Below are positions 43,285 to 53,900 of a stretch of DNA of 64,000 nucleotides, one piece after another (within the stretch, counting starts at the first letter, position 1; every line of letters starts with the position of its first letter). Source of the DNA: Hyunsoonleella ulvae (GTDB lineage Bacteria > Bacteroidota > Bacteroidia > Flavobacteriales > Flavobacteriaceae). Made by a program: the position numbers and the translations under genes. The notes beneath the pieces were generated by a model. The model did no database searches. It was not told where the DNA came from and saw only the letters and a program-made list of their open reading frames with translations. The stretch lies in NCBI RefSeq assembly GCF_016827605.1, contig NZ_JAEPJQ010000006.1:62001-126000 (forward strand), in the 5' to 3' direction.

Positions 43285-45735
43285 TTGTCACATTTTATAG
43301 ATGTTATATTACCCATTCCATTACAGAAATTATTTACTTATAGGATAACTTCTGCTGAAGCTACATATTTAAGTGTAGGGATGCGAGTTTCAGTGCCTTT
43401 TGGTAAATCTAAAATATATACAGGAATTGTTTCTAGAATTCATACTGAAGCGCCTTTAGTTTATGAAGCCAAAGACATTCATCAAATTTTAGATGAAACC
43501 CCTATAGTAAACAAAATCCAATTAGAATTTTGGGAATGGATTGCTAACTACTATATGTGTACGTTAGGTGACGTTATGCGCGCAGCTTTACCAAGTGCTT
43601 TTATTTTAGAAAGTGAAACCATAATCACAAAAACAAAGGAACAGCTTAACGATGAGGATTTAAAAGACGACGAGTTTTTGGTGTACGAAGCCTTACATCA
43701 TCAATCTTCTCTTAAAATTCAAGATGTGATGAGCATTTTGGATAAGAAAACTGTTTTACCAGTAATTAAGCGATTAATTGATAAAGATGCCATTTCTGTA
43801 GAGGAGGAAATTTTTGAAAAATATAAACCAAAGCTGGTACGCTATGTAAAGCTGGGATCAAATTTTTCTTCGGAAGAAGGTATTGAAACATTACTAGAAG
43901 ATTTAAATAGAGCACCAAAACAACGGCAAGTGGTTATGACTTTATTTATGCTTTCTTCAAAAACCAAAAAACCTATTAAGGTTTCAGATCTGGTTAATGA
44001 AAGTGGAGCCTCATCTTCAATCATAAAAGCATTAATAGAAAAAGCTGTTTTAGAGGAATATCATATTCAAACAGATAGGATTGAGTTTTCTGGAGAAGTA
44101 GCTTCTGCTTCTAAAACGTTAAATGCGCATCAAGAGCATGCTTTGTCAGAAATAAAATCAGAGTTTGAGCATCATCATACGGTTCTGTTACATGGTGTAA
44201 CCTCTTCAGGTAAGACGGAGATATACGTTAAGCTTATAGAAGATGTATTGGCAAAAGGAGCGCAGGTGTTGTACTTACTACCAGAAATAGCATTAACTAC
44301 ACAATTGGTAAGTAGGTTGCAGAACTATTTTGGGGAAAGAGTAGCGATATTCCATTCTAAATATTCTTCCCATGAACGTGTTGAAGTATGGAATAATGTT
44401 TTAAAAAACGTTGAAAAAGCACAAATAGTTTTAGGTGCCCGTTCGTCGATATTCTTACCATTTACAAACTTAGGACTCATTATCGTAGATGAAGAACATG
44501 AACAATCCTTTAAGCAGTTTGATCCCGCACCGCGTTATCACGCCAGAGATGCAGCTATAGTATTAGCGCACAAGCACCATACAAAAACACTTTTAGGGTC
44601 TGCAACACCAAGTTTAGAGAGTTTTTTTAATGCAAAGCAACAACGTTATGGTTTTGTAGAATTAAAGTACCGTTACAATAACGTATTAATGCCAGATATA
44701 GAGCTTGTAGATATAAAGGACAAGCATAAGCGAAAACTCATGAAAGGGCACTTTAGTGACAGACTCATTGAAGAAATGACAGAAACGCTCTCAGAGGGAC
44801 ATCAAATTATTTTGTTTCAAAACCGTAGAGGGTATTCCCCAATAATAGAGTGTAATACTTGTGGGCATGCACCACAATGTCCTAACTGCGATGTGAGTTT
44901 AACATACCATCAATACAGAAACCAGTTGCGCTGCCATTATTGTGGCTATAATACCCCTATGCTAAAGACCTGTAGTGCCTGCGGAAGCCCAGAATTAGAT
45001 AATAAAGGTTTTGGTACGCAGCAAATAGAACAGGAAGTAAAACTATTGTTTCCAGAGCGTAAAGTAGCCCGCATGGATTTAGATACCACAAGGGGGAAAT
45101 ATGGTTATGAAAAAATTATCACAGCGTTTGAGCAACAAGAAGTAGATATTTTGGTAGGCACACAAATGCTTACCAAAGGTTTGGATTTTAGAAATGTAAG
45201 GTTGGTAGGTGTAATGAATGCTGACAATATGTTGAATTTCCCTGATTTTAGAGCACACGAGCGTAGTTTTCAACTTATTACGCAAGTATCAGGTAGGGCT
45301 GGTAGAACAGATAAAAGAGGAAAAGTGTTGGTGCAAACTTATAATCCATATCACAATATCTTACAGCAAGTATCTTCCAATAATTACGATGCTATGTATA
45401 AGGAACAAATGGACGACCGTTTTAACTACAAATATCCACCTGTTTACAAACAAATAAAAATAACATTAAAGCATAAAGACTATAATAGGGTAGAGCAGGC
45501 CTCTATTTGGCTGGGTAAATCGCTACGTCAAATATTTGGAGATAACGTTTTGGGGCCAGAGTCGCCACCAATCTCAAGAATACGAAATCAGTTCCACAAA
45601 AATATCTTAGTTAAGATTCCAAAAAAACAGTCTTTATCAAAAACTAAAGAAGCTATTATTAAAATTAACAATAGCTTCTTTAGCGTTAAAGATTTTCGGT
45701 CGGTTAAAATAATTTTAAATGTCGATAATTATTAG
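43285..45735 (+). CDS. priA: Primosomal replication protein N', helicase
   Basis: 816-residue 3'-5' superfamily 2 DNA helicase that restarts stalled forks by loading the replicative helicase. N-terminal 3'DNA-binding domain, Walker A GVTSSGKTEIY, DEEHEQSFKQ, SATPSLESF, the two zinc sites within CNTCGHAPQCPNCDVSL and CHYCGYNTPMLKTCSACG, and the C-terminal VSGRAGR motif. The start codon is TTG (43285), giving MSHFIDVILPIPL; no nearer ATG in frame keeps the N-terminus. A small inverted repeat (TTCTGAA/TTCAGAA, 45747-45765) follows. Confidence 0.95.
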   Translation: MSHFIDVILPIPLQKLFTYRITSAEATYLSVGMRVSVPFGKSKIYTGIVSRIHTEAPLVYEAKDIHQILDETPIVNKIQLEFWEWIANYYMCTLGDVMRAALPSAFILESETIITKTKEQLNDEDLKDDEFLVYEALHHQSSLKIQDVMSILDKKTVLPVIKRLIDKDAISVEEEIFEKYKPKLVRYVKLGSNFSSEEGIETLLEDLNRAPKQRQVVMTLFMLSSKTKKPIKVSDLVNESGASSSIIKALIEKAVLEEYHIQTDRIEFSGEVASASKTLNAHQEHALSEIKSEFEHHHTVLLHGVTSSGKTEIYVKLIEDVLAKGAQVLYLLPEIALTTQLVSRLQNYFGERVAIFHSKYSSHERVEVWNNVLKNVEKAQIVLGARSSIFLPFTNLGLIIVDEEHEQSFKQFDPAPRYHARDAAIVLAHKHHTKTLLGSATPSLESFFNAKQQRYGFVELKYRYNNVLMPDIELVDIKDKHKRKLMKGHFSDRLIEEMTETLSEGHQIILFQNRRGYSPIIECNTCGHAPQCPNCDVSLTYHQYRNQLRCHYCGYNTPMLKTCSACGSPELDNKGFGTQQIEQEVKLLFPERKVARMDLDTTRGKYGYEKIITAFEQQEVDILVGTQMLTKGLDFRNVRLVGVMNADNMLNFPDFRAHERSFQLITQVSGRAGRTDKRGKVLVQTYNPYHNILQQVSSNNYDAMYKEQMDDRFNYKYPPVYKQIKITLKHKDYNRVEQASIWLGKSLRQIFGDNVLGPESPPISRIRNQFHKNILVKIPKKQSLSKTKEAIIKINNSFFSVKDFRSVKIILNVDNY

Positions 45736-45833
45736 TAGTATATCATTCTGAAGGTTCTTTCAGAAAATATGAGTTAAAATAATTTTTATAAACTGTAATT
45801 GTTAGTTCAGTTTGACAATAACCTAATTAAGGT

Positions 45834-46529
45834 CTAAATATTATTTAAAGCATCAACCAATTGTGTCTTTTTGTTGCGGCTTAACGGTATTTCGTAAGCG
45901 CCAACTTCCACATTTTTACTGTTAAATCTATCAATCTTATCAAGATTTACAATATAAGATTTGTGAATTCTTAAAAATTTGTTTTCGGGTAATTCAGCTT
46001 CAAAAGCTTTCATAGTAGATAATACTACTAGGCTTGTTTCTTCTGTAACTAATTTTACATAATCACCAAGTGCTTCAATCCATTTAATGTCCTTAATGTA
46101 TACTTTACGTTTTTTAAGGTTACTCTTCACAAAAATATGCTCACCTTCTTCTTCATGGAAATCAAGCGTTAATTTATGTTGTTCAAGAGCTTTTTCAACA
46201 GATGTGTTAAAACGTTCTTTGGTAATTGGTTTGTGTAAATAATCGGTAGCATCATAATTAAATGCTTTAAAAGCATATTCAGTTTTACCGGTTACAAAAA
46301 TAATTTGGGGTTTTTTGTTTAATACGTCTAAAAGTTCAAAACCATTTAGCACTGGCATTTCAATGTCTAAAAAGATTAAGTCTACTTGATGCGTATTTAA
46401 ACCATTTTTTGTTTCGAGTGCGCTACTGTACTCCGCTATTAAGTTTAGTGAAGGGTGATTTTCGACTAACTTAACAATAGAGAGACGTTGTATCGCTGAA
46501 TCGTCTACTACTACACAGTTTAAAGTCAT
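45834..46529 (-). CDS. LytTR response regulator
   Basis: 231 residues. Receiver domain (~1-120) with phospho-acceptor in LIFLDIEMPVLNGF (Asp ~54) and KPI; LytTR DNA-binding domain (~135-230) with FVKSNLKKRKVYIKDIKWIEALGDYVKL and FLRIHKSYIVNLDKI. LytTR regulators bind paired direct repeats about 21 bp apart. No kinase next to it. It stands alone in the intergenic gap between priA and the ribosomal genes, divergent from rpsF. Confidence 0.95.
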   Translation of the reverse strand: MTLNCVVVDDSAIQRLSIVKLVENHPSLNLIAEYSSALETKNGLNTHQVDLIFLDIEMPVLNGFELLDVLNKKPQIIFVTGKTEYAFKAFNYDATDYLHKPITKERFNTSVEKALEQHKLTLDFHEEEGEHIFVKSNLKKRKVYIKDIKWIEALGDYVKLVTEETSLVVLSTMKAFEAELPENKFLRIHKSYIVNLDKIDRFNSKNVEVGAYEIPLSRNKKTQLVDALNNI

Positions 46530-46668
46530 AACATTTTATATTATTTCGGTTAAGATATCGACAATAGTACGATAATTTCCGCTAAAAACCAAAAATCATC
46601 GGTAAACTGTTTGTTTTAACATAATTTTAACAGTTTTTTGCTACTATCAATTTAATGCTTGGAAAGTG

Positions 46669-46698
46669 TTGTAATATAGTAAAAAATGGTTATTTTTG
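46669..46698 (+). promoter_or_regulatory. Promoter of the rpsF operon
   Basis: TTG (46669-46671), 19 bases, TATTTTTG (46691-46698), matching the Bacteroidetes promoter. The transcription start would be about 8 bases later and the rpsF ATG is at 46730. Confidence 0.7.
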
Positions 46699-46729
46699 CA
46701 GCCAATTTTTAACAATAAAATAGATTTTT

Positions 46730-47068
46730 ATGAATCATTATGAAACTGTTTTCATCTTAAATCCCGTTTTATCTGAAGATCAGATAAAGGAAACAGTAAA
46801 GAAATACGAGGATTATCTCGTTTCTAAAGGTGCTAAGATGATATCAAAAGAAGATTGGGGGCTTAAAAAATTAGCTTATCCAATCCAGAACAAAAAAAGT
46901 GGTTTTTATCACTTATTTGAGTATCAAGTTGCTGGAGAAGCTATCGAGCAATTAGAGGTTGAGTTTAGACGTGATGAGCGTTTCATGCGTTACTTAACAG
47001 TGAAATTAGACAAGCACGCTGTGGCTTGGGCAGAAAGAAGAAGAGAAAAACTTAACGCTAAAGCTTAA
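46730..47068 (+). CDS. rpsF: 30S ribosomal protein S6
   Basis: 112 residues: [41 protein letters not shown] and [10 protein letters not shown]. Binds 16S rRNA together with S18 on the 30S platform. Leads the ribosomal operon; the next start follows 2 bases after the stop. Confidence 0.98.
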   Translation: MNHYETVFILNPVLSEDQIKETVKKYEDYLVSKGAKMISKEDWGLKKLAYPIQNKKSGFYHLFEYQVAGEAIEQLEVEFRRDERFMRYLTVKLDKHAVAWAERRREKLNAKA

Positions 47069-47070
47069 TT

Positions 47071-47367
47071 ATGGCATCAATAGATCAACAAGCAAAAGGA
47101 AAAAAAGACGGAGAAATTAGATATTTAACTCCGCTTAATATAGAGACGAATAAGCAAAAGAAATACTGTCGTTTTAAAAAGTCTGGTATTAAGTATATCG
47201 ACTATAAAGATCCAGATTTCTTATTAAAGTTTGTAAACGAGCAAGGTAAAATTTTACCAAGACGTTTAACAGGAACATCATTAAAGTACCAACGTAAAGT
47301 GTCTGTTGCTGTAAAAAGAGCACGCCATTTAGCATTAATGCCATACGTTGCAGATTTATTAAAATAA
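47071..47367 (+). CDS. rpsR: 30S ribosomal protein S18
   Basis: 98 residues, with a longer N-terminus typical of Bacteroidetes, then [22 protein letters not shown] and [31 protein letters not shown]. Partner of S6 in the 30S platform. Lies directly between rpsF and rplI with no ssb. Confidence 0.98.
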   Translation: MASIDQQAKGKKDGEIRYLTPLNIETNKQKKYCRFKKSGIKYIDYKDPDFLLKFVNEQGKILPRRLTGTSLKYQRKVSVAVKRARHLALMPYVADLLK

Positions 47368-47380
47368 AACAATCATAACA

Positions 47381-47833
47381 ATGGAACTTATATTAAAACA
47401 AGACGTTGAAAATTTAGGATTTAAAGACGACATTGTAACAGTTAAGAACGGTTATGGTAGAAATTACTTAATTCCTCAAGGGCATGCTGTTATCGCAACG
47501 CCTTCTGCAAAAAAGGTATTGGCAGAAAATTTAAAGCAGAGAGCTTTTAAAGAGAAGAAAATAGTTGAAGATGCTAATAAGGCTGCAGAAGCAATCAAGG
47601 CATTAGAGATTAAAATAGCGTCTAAAGTTGGTGCAGGAGACAAATTATTTGGTTCTGTAAACAATATAGATGTTGCTGCTGCTCTTGAAAAAGAAGGTCA
47701 TGCGATAGATAAAAAATTCATCTCTGTTGCTGGTGGAAATGTAAAACGTTTAGGGCAGTACAATGCTACTATCCGTTTACACAGAGAAGTATCTGTAGAA
47801 TTACCATTTGAAGTTGTAGCGCAGGCTAACTAA
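47381..47833 (+). CDS. rplI: 50S ribosomal protein L9
   Basis: 150 residues: MELILKQDVENLGFKDDIVTVKNGYGRNYLIPQGHAV is the N-terminal globular domain, followed by the long helix and the C-terminal domain (KLFGSVNNIDVAAALEKEGHAIDKKFI). Stabilises the L1 stalk region. The terminator at 47856-47887 follows. Confidence 0.98.
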   Translation: MELILKQDVENLGFKDDIVTVKNGYGRNYLIPQGHAVIATPSAKKVLAENLKQRAFKEKKIVEDANKAAEAIKALEIKIASKVGAGDKLFGSVNNIDVAAALEKEGHAIDKKFISVAGGNVKRLGQYNATIRLHREVSVELPFEVVAQAN

Positions 47834-47855
47834 TTTCAAAATTCTTAATACATTT

Positions 47856-47887
47856 AAAACCGTTTGGAGATACTCTAAACGGTTTTT
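47856..47887 (+). terminator. Terminator of rpsF-rpsR-rplI
   Basis: AAAACCGTTT pairs with AAACGGTTTT around GGAGATACTCT, followed by a T run. Confidence 0.92.
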
Positions 47888-47938
47888 TTATTAAAGCTAA
47901 TGGTGCATTCTAAAAAATGAGCATCAAATTTAAATTTA

Positions 47939-48829
47939 ATGATGAAGAGAATATGTATTGTTTTTTTAGTATTTCTTTGTGTTTCATGTAAAAGTGAAAC
48001 GCAAAAACAAGAAGGGATTGTTGTAAAAAATTACAATACACCGTCTGTTTTACTAGAAACTTTTAAATATACTCCAAACGCAAAACCTTTAATAAGTGTA
48101 CATCGAGGGGGAAAGGGCATTAAGCATTATCCAGAGAATTGTTTAGAAACTTTAACATATATAAGTGATAGTATACATGATGCTATTTTTGAGATTGATG
48201 TAGCAAAAACGAAAGATGGTATTTTGGTATTGATGCACGACAATACACTAGAGCGTACATCAACAGGAAAGGGAAAAATTACAGATTATACATTTGCAGA
48301 ATTGCAAAACTTTAATTTAAAGGACGATTTTGGAAATATAACAATATATACAATACCTTTATTTAGTGATGTATTAAAATGGGCTAGGGACCATAACGTA
48401 ATTTTAACCATTGATATTAAACAAAGTGTTGCAGTAGAAAACGTAGTTGCATTAATTAGGGACGCAAAAGCACAGGATATTTCTGTAATTATCACTTACG
48501 ATTTAAAGCAGGCAGAACGGGCTAATGCAATTGCGCCAGAGCTATTGCTCTCGGTTTCCGCTAGAAATAATAAAGAATTTGAATGGTTGTTGCATTCTGG
48601 TATTCCTACCGAAAATATGTTAGCTTTTACTGGTACACGCTTATCGCCAGACAGTCTTTACCATAAGATTCACAAAAATGGTATTAAAACTATGCTTGGT
48701 ACGTTAGGAAACTTAGATAAACGTGCAGAAGCTAGAGGAGATTCTCTTTATAGGGTATGGGTTAGTAAAGGCATAGATATTATAGCTACCGATAGGCCTT
48801 TTGCAGCAGCAACTGCCATTAAAAATTAA
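47939..48829 (+). CDS. Glycerophosphodiester phosphodiesterase lipoprotein
   Basis: 296 residues with a lipoprotein signal (VFLVFLCVSC, Cys17 or so). TIM-barrel GDPD domain: SVHRGGKGIKHYPENCLET, FEIDVAKTKDGILVLMHDNTLERTSTGKG, TIDIKQ and the closing GIDIIATDRP. The catalytic His and the Glu/Asp metal ligands are in place. It hydrolyses glycerophosphodiesters to glycerol 3-phosphate and an alcohol in the periplasm. ATG at 47939; a second Met follows directly. Confidence 0.94.
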   Translation: MMKRICIVFLVFLCVSCKSETQKQEGIVVKNYNTPSVLLETFKYTPNAKPLISVHRGGKGIKHYPENCLETLTYISDSIHDAIFEIDVAKTKDGILVLMHDNTLERTSTGKGKITDYTFAELQNFNLKDDFGNITIYTIPLFSDVLKWARDHNVILTIDIKQSVAVENVVALIRDAKAQDISVIITYDLKQAERANAIAPELLLSVSARNNKEFEWLLHSGIPTENMLAFTGTRLSPDSLYHKIHKNGIKTMLGTLGNLDKRAEARGDSLYRVWVSKGIDIIATDRPFAAATAIKN

Positions 48830-48879
48830 AAGTTTAACCAATAGTATAATTTTTCTAGATAGAATAATTAATTAGGTAT

Positions 48880-49350
48880 ATGAAGTATAGAAGACTTACA
48901 AAAGAACAATTTGAAGAGTTGCACCAAGAATTCATCAACTTTTTGGCAACACAATCTATAACAGCTGATGAATGGGCTAATTTAAAGGAAAATAAGCCTG
49001 AAGTAGCAGAAATGGAACTAGATGTGTTTAGCGATTTAATTTGGGAAGGTGTACTAAACAAAGCAGAATATTTAGAGCATTTTGCCCCGCAACATATGTA
49101 TCTATTTAATTTAGGGGAAGAAAAAATGCACGCCATAGTGGTTAATGTTAAGAACGATGCTGTAGATATTACAACAAAAGAAGGTTATAATTGGTTGCGT
49201 GAAAACTTAATGGACGATAGTGTGGAGTTTTTACAGGCAGACAAAGATTATTCAGAAGATAAAAATCTGGATAAATTTATGATGATTGAACAAGGTGCAT
49301 CCATAACCAAAGGCGAGTTATATCATTATTTTGATAATTTAATTAATTAG
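48880..49350 (+). CDS. DUF6495-like conserved protein
   Basis: 156-residue cytosolic acidic protein: MKYRRLTKEQFEELHQEF, FINFLATQSITADEWANLK, VAEMELDVFSDLIWEGVL, HFAPQHMYLF, DDSVEFLQADKDYSEDKNLDKF. This fits the DUF6495 family seen in Flavobacteriia; its function is unknown. It sits 50 bases after the GDPD gene, so possibly in the same transcript. Confidence 0.85.
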   Translation: MKYRRLTKEQFEELHQEFINFLATQSITADEWANLKENKPEVAEMELDVFSDLIWEGVLNKAEYLEHFAPQHMYLFNLGEEKMHAIVVNVKNDAVDITTKEGYNWLRENLMDDSVEFLQADKDYSEDKNLDKFMMIEQGASITKGELYHYFDNLIN

Positions 49351-49357
49351 TTCCGTC

Positions 49358-49377
49358 ATTCCTGCTTAGGCAGGAAT
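49358..49377. repeat. REP-like palindrome
   Basis: ATTCCTGC, loop TTAG, GCAGGAAT, preceded by GTC. A perfect 8-bp stem with 4-base loop, the same geometry as 9985-10004 and 2290-2307. Located 8 bases after the DUF6495 stop and may also serve as its 3' hairpin. Confidence 0.72.
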
Positions 49378-49467
49378 CTATTTCAAGATAATCTATTATT
49401 TTTGTTGCTCTTCATCATAAATTAACTATTATGGTAGTATGATGCGGAGTAACACCTAAAACAAATA

Positions 49468-49481
49468 CCTGCGGTAGCAGG
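49468..49481 (+). repeat. Short hairpin in the hisS leader
   Basis: CCTGC-GGTA-GCAGG, 7 bases before the hisS start codon. It could affect ribosome access or be a decayed member of the REP-like family. Confidence 0.5.
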
Positions 49482-49488
49482 CTGTAAT

Positions 49489-50868
49489 ATGGCACAAAAA
49501 CCATCTATCCCAAAAGGTACAAGAGATTTTAATCCAGAGCAGGTAGCGAAGCGCAACTATATTTTTAATACCATTAGAAGCACTTTTGAAACTTTTGGAT
49601 TTCAGCCGATTGAAACGCCGAGTTTTGAAAATTCTAGTACGTTAATGGGAAAATATGGAGATGAAGGCGACCGTTTAATTTTTAAGATTTTGAATTCTGG
49701 GGATTATTTATCAAAAGCTAATGAAAAAGCTTATTCTGATAAAGACTCCAATGCATTAACTCCAAGTATTTCAGAAAAGGCGCTTCGTTACGACTTAACA
49801 GTGCCATTTGCCCGTTATGTTGTACAACACCAAAACGATATAGAATTTCCTTTTAAACGCTACCAAATACAACCTGTTTGGCGTGCCGACAGACCACAAA
49901 AGGGACGTTTTAGAGAGTTTTACCAATGCGATGCTGATGTGGTAGGAAGCGATGCTTTGTGGCAAGAGGTAGAATTTATTCAGCTTTATGATACCGTATT
50001 TTCTAGTCTGAAATTAGAAGGTGTTGTGATTAAAATTAATAATCGTAAAATACTTTCAGGCATTGCAGAAGTTATTGGAGCAAGCGATAAATTGATTGAT
50101 TTTACTGTTGCTCTAGATAAGCTTGATAAAATAGGAGAGGAGAAGGTAAAACAAGAGATGTTGGGTAAAGGTATCCCACAATCTGGAATAGATAAATTGG
50201 CACCTTTATTTTCTATCTCTGGTAATTTTGAATCTCAAATTGATAGTTTAAAAGCTATTTTATCTGTCTCTGAAGAAGGAAAAAAAGGGATTGAGGAATT
50301 AGAATTTATAAATAATGCCATTTCTGAGTTAGGCTTAAAAACGGCAGTACTGCAATTAGATGTTACTCTGGCAAGAGGACTCAACTACTACACGGGTGCA
50401 ATTTTTGAAGTTGCAGCACCAGAGGGTGTAAAAATGGGATCTATTGGTGGCGGTGGTCGTTACGATGACTTAACCGGAATTTTTGGTATGCCTAATATAA
50501 GTGGTGTAGGTATTAGTTTTGGTTTAGACCGTATTTATCTAGTGTTGGAAGAATTGAACTTGTTCCCTGAAACTGTTTCTAAAAACGTTGAGGTATTGTT
50601 TATTAATTTTGGCAACAAGGAGGCTTTGTTTAGTATGAAAGCCATTAAGCAGTTACGTGAAGCTGGAATAAACGCAGAGCTATATCCAGATGCAGCTAAG
50701 ATGAAAAAGCAAATGACGCATGCGAATAGGCGACACATACCTTATGTAGTATTGGTTGGGGAGGAAGAGATGAGCTCTAATACCTATGCGCTTAAAGATA
50801 TGGTATCTGGTACACAGGAAAAGCTTTCAATAGAGGCGTTAATTTCTAGCGTAAAAAAGAAGTCCTGA
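49489..50868 (+). CDS. hisS: Histidine--tRNA ligase
   Basis: 459-residue class II aminoacyl-tRNA synthetase charging tRNA-His. Motif 1 ([10 protein letters not shown] region), motif 2 ([32 protein letters not shown]), histidine A motif [12 protein letters not shown], motif 3 ([18 protein letters not shown]) and the C-terminal anticodon-binding domain ([30 protein letters not shown]). The stop codon is in a hairpin (50860-50885). Confidence 0.97.
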   Translation: MAQKPSIPKGTRDFNPEQVAKRNYIFNTIRSTFETFGFQPIETPSFENSSTLMGKYGDEGDRLIFKILNSGDYLSKANEKAYSDKDSNALTPSISEKALRYDLTVPFARYVVQHQNDIEFPFKRYQIQPVWRADRPQKGRFREFYQCDADVVGSDALWQEVEFIQLYDTVFSSLKLEGVVIKINNRKILSGIAEVIGASDKLIDFTVALDKLDKIGEEKVKQEMLGKGIPQSGIDKLAPLFSISGNFESQIDSLKAILSVSEEGKKGIEELEFINNAISELGLKTAVLQLDVTLARGLNYYTGAIFEVAAPEGVKMGSIGGGGRYDDLTGIFGMPNISGVGISFGLDRIYLVLEELNLFPETVSKNVEVLFINFGNKEALFSMKAIKQLREAGINAELYPDAAKMKKQMTHANRRHIPYVVLVGEEEMSSNTYALKDMVSGTQEKLSIEALISSVKKKS

Positions 50869-50885
50869 AGGTCAGTTCAGGACTT
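50860..50885. terminator. Hairpin at the hisS stop, shared with the convergent T9SS gene
   Basis: AAGTCCTGAA (50860-50869) pairs with TTCAGGACTT (50876-50885), perfect, 6-base loop; the hisS stop lies inside the left arm. On the minus strand it is followed by a CTTCTTTTTT tract, so it best serves the gene at 50939. Confidence 0.75.
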
Positions 50886-50938
50886 GAAATAGTTATTTTC
50901 GAAATTAGATTTGGGGTATTATGACTAACTCAAATAAA

Positions 50939-53900
50939 CTATTGTATCACTATCTTTTTTGATATTTTTCCAGATTCGGCTTCTACGCTGATAATATAAT
51001 TTCCGGCAATGTTTTTTGGGATTTTGTACTCAATATTCTCTTGGTTAGAATTAAGTTGTAATTGAAATAGGGACTGCCCGAGAATATTAAACATTTCTAC
51101 CTTTTTTATGGTTTTGGTTTTAGGGTTTTTAATGATAATAGCTTGCTTTTCACTAACAAAGAATACTTCAATATCATTTTCCAACTCTAATTCATCATTA
51201 CCTAATGTCTGCGCTTTTGCAAAGGTAATTTCAAACCTGTTTAAATGGGAACCAGCTGGTATATTGGTTTCATATTTTGTTTGTAGCAGGTCATGGTATA
51301 TACCAAGTTCTTTATCGTGTAAAAATATCTCAAGGTTATCAGGGACATTTTCCAGTTTATCGAGTGTAATGCTGTTAAAACCAGTGGTTTTTGTGTGTAT
51401 ACCTAGAGGGATCTTAGTGTCTTCGGTAATAGTATCTATGGCCTGAATGATGTACTTTTCATTGCCAATCATCCAATACATGTCATCCATTTGCGTATCT
51501 ATGTATTTAGAATCGTAACCCCAATCTACACCTGTGGTGGCTTTTTTATCTACGGTAACCAATAATTGCCTTCTGAGTGTATTTATAGAGTTAAATCCTA
51601 ATCTAATTCTAGTTCTTGTATCTTCTGTTTTAGGTGCTAAGTTTTTACTGGACTTTTTGGAATTTTTACCTTTAACAAAGAGTGAACTTGAGCCATCCTC
51701 GATTTGAAACACACGTTGGGCATTATTAAATTTAATGGTACCACCCGTCTCAGCAGTAACGAAAAAACCTTGTCCTACGGGGATATATCTTCCAGGAATT
51801 TTGGTTGGTGTGCCACCAGAGGCTACATCTGGGTCTGTAGTGCCTATGGCGGCAGCTGGTACGCCTCCAGCCAAGGAATAGGTGGCATAACCGCCTTGGT
51901 ATTCATTGGCTATATGCGATCCGCCTCCCCAGTGCTCCCAGAAATATAATGTTCCTGTGGTAGAGCCTGGGCCTGCAATGGTAGCACCATTATCTAATAT
52001 AAATTGTTCGGCGTCTATTGCAGATGGGTAAGGGTTACCTACTAAATAGTCGTTACCTGCATTTATGGTTAGGTTTATATCGCCATTATTTGGTTTGCCT
52101 TTTAATACATAATTCTGCTCGTCGCTAATAGAGCCGCTTCCGGGACCTTTCATGGTAAAACCTTCTCCAACCTTAAGGGTTCCAGATTCCCTTACGTGTT
52201 GCCATGAGGCATAATCGTCACTCAATCGGTTACTGAACTTCCAAATCCAATAATCTGCAATTCCTAATGGAGATGCTGCACCGTTATATCCTGAGCTTAA
52301 AAAGTTGACATTCTCAAAAATATCAGTAACGCTAAAATCATTATTGTTTGTGGAATTGTTACTCATGCCTACTGGTGAGGACCAATAATTATAGGTATAT
52401 GTATCTGCGGTACCTTGTTGGTCTTTTTCTAAGGTGCCAGCACTTACAGGATCTAATGTGCTATCTTGATTTTGTATGAGTTGAGACTCGCCTTCTAAAT
52501 CTATATCTCCATTTAGTTTTATGTACCAACTATTAAAAAGACCAGAGTTATTTGTAACATGTAGTGAAGATCCACTATTTAATAGTATTCCTACCGTATT
52601 TATATCCTTGTCAATTTCTAGATCGCCGTTTATCTGTACTATAGCACAGTCTGGTATTATATTGTGTATGTCCCATACACTTCCATGTTCCCAATTACTT
52701 GAATTACTCCAATCTCCACTACAGGACGAAGTGGTAATATATGGTAATGGAGCAGTGTATTCTTGATATGTCCTCATATTATGTAACTGTCCGTCTACAT
52801 TGGAATCAGAGTCGTCAGGCGTGTATCCAGTATCAATAATGCCCATTTTGTAGTATAAAATTAGGTCACTCCAAGATAAATCTTCAATGTCTTTGGGTAT
52901 TACAGTTCCTCTTACATTTCCACTGTTGTTTTCAATCTCTTGATTTATTTGTCTGTGCAATTGCTCTTGATTAAGTGCTTTATCATAAACCCTACATTCA
53001 TATATGGATCCCTCAAAATAATTATTGTCATTATAAGTATTCCTTCCAATTTCAAAATCATGGTCTGTATTCCAGTCATCTAGGTTATTTATTGATAAAC
53101 CTACTAAACTTGGAGTCGTGTAGTTGTATATACTAGAGCCGTTTAAGAACAACTCAAAAGTTCCTGTTGCGTTATTAAACATTAAAGTGGCATGATACCA
53201 TATGTTATCATTTAATAATGCGTCTGGGATATCCGGAGAATCTATATCCGACCCAAGATTGGTCTTCATAAACCCCTTAAGTCTCTTATTGGCATCTACA
53301 TACAACCTAAAATTACGTTGCCCCATAATTTCGCCACCATCTGACCCTGTATCCATTTTAAACCATGTCATCATAGTAACTTCAGATTTACCTCCTAAAA
53401 AAGCACTTCTGCTGATATAATCGTTTACACCATCAAAATCTAATGTTTGTGGAATACAAAAACTAAAGTCGCCTAAACCAGAACCGTGGATTCTAGATGT
53501 AGAACAAGAACTACAATCTTCCCATAAAAAACTAACACTAGTTATATAATCTGAATCAGAAAAGTTAACCCCTACCATAGCGTTTGTTCCTGTTGTAGAG
53601 GAAGCATTGGCGTCAACTACGCCAGTAGTGTTATCTGAGGTATAAGATGGTGTTGCAGAATTTGTAAAAGTTGGATAAATAGTTCCTCCTGAAACTGTTG
53701 TAGCACTTATCGTGTACATATCTCCGTGTCCTCCTCCTGCATTAACATGTAAAAGATCAAAAGATAGAGCATAAATGGGGGAACTAAATGTAATAGTACA
53801 TGTAATTCCTGTGGATGAAAAGCCAGTAGTATATAGGTCTAAATTTTCAGTTGTACCTCCACTTGCAGATGTTCCAACTCTAGGTGTCTGTCCTCCCCAG

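Noticed and set aside
49468-49481. Possible T-box or histidine attenuator in the hisS leader
   Set aside because: Only a 5-bp stem; no T-box sequence, no His-codon leader peptide. Kept only as a short hairpin.
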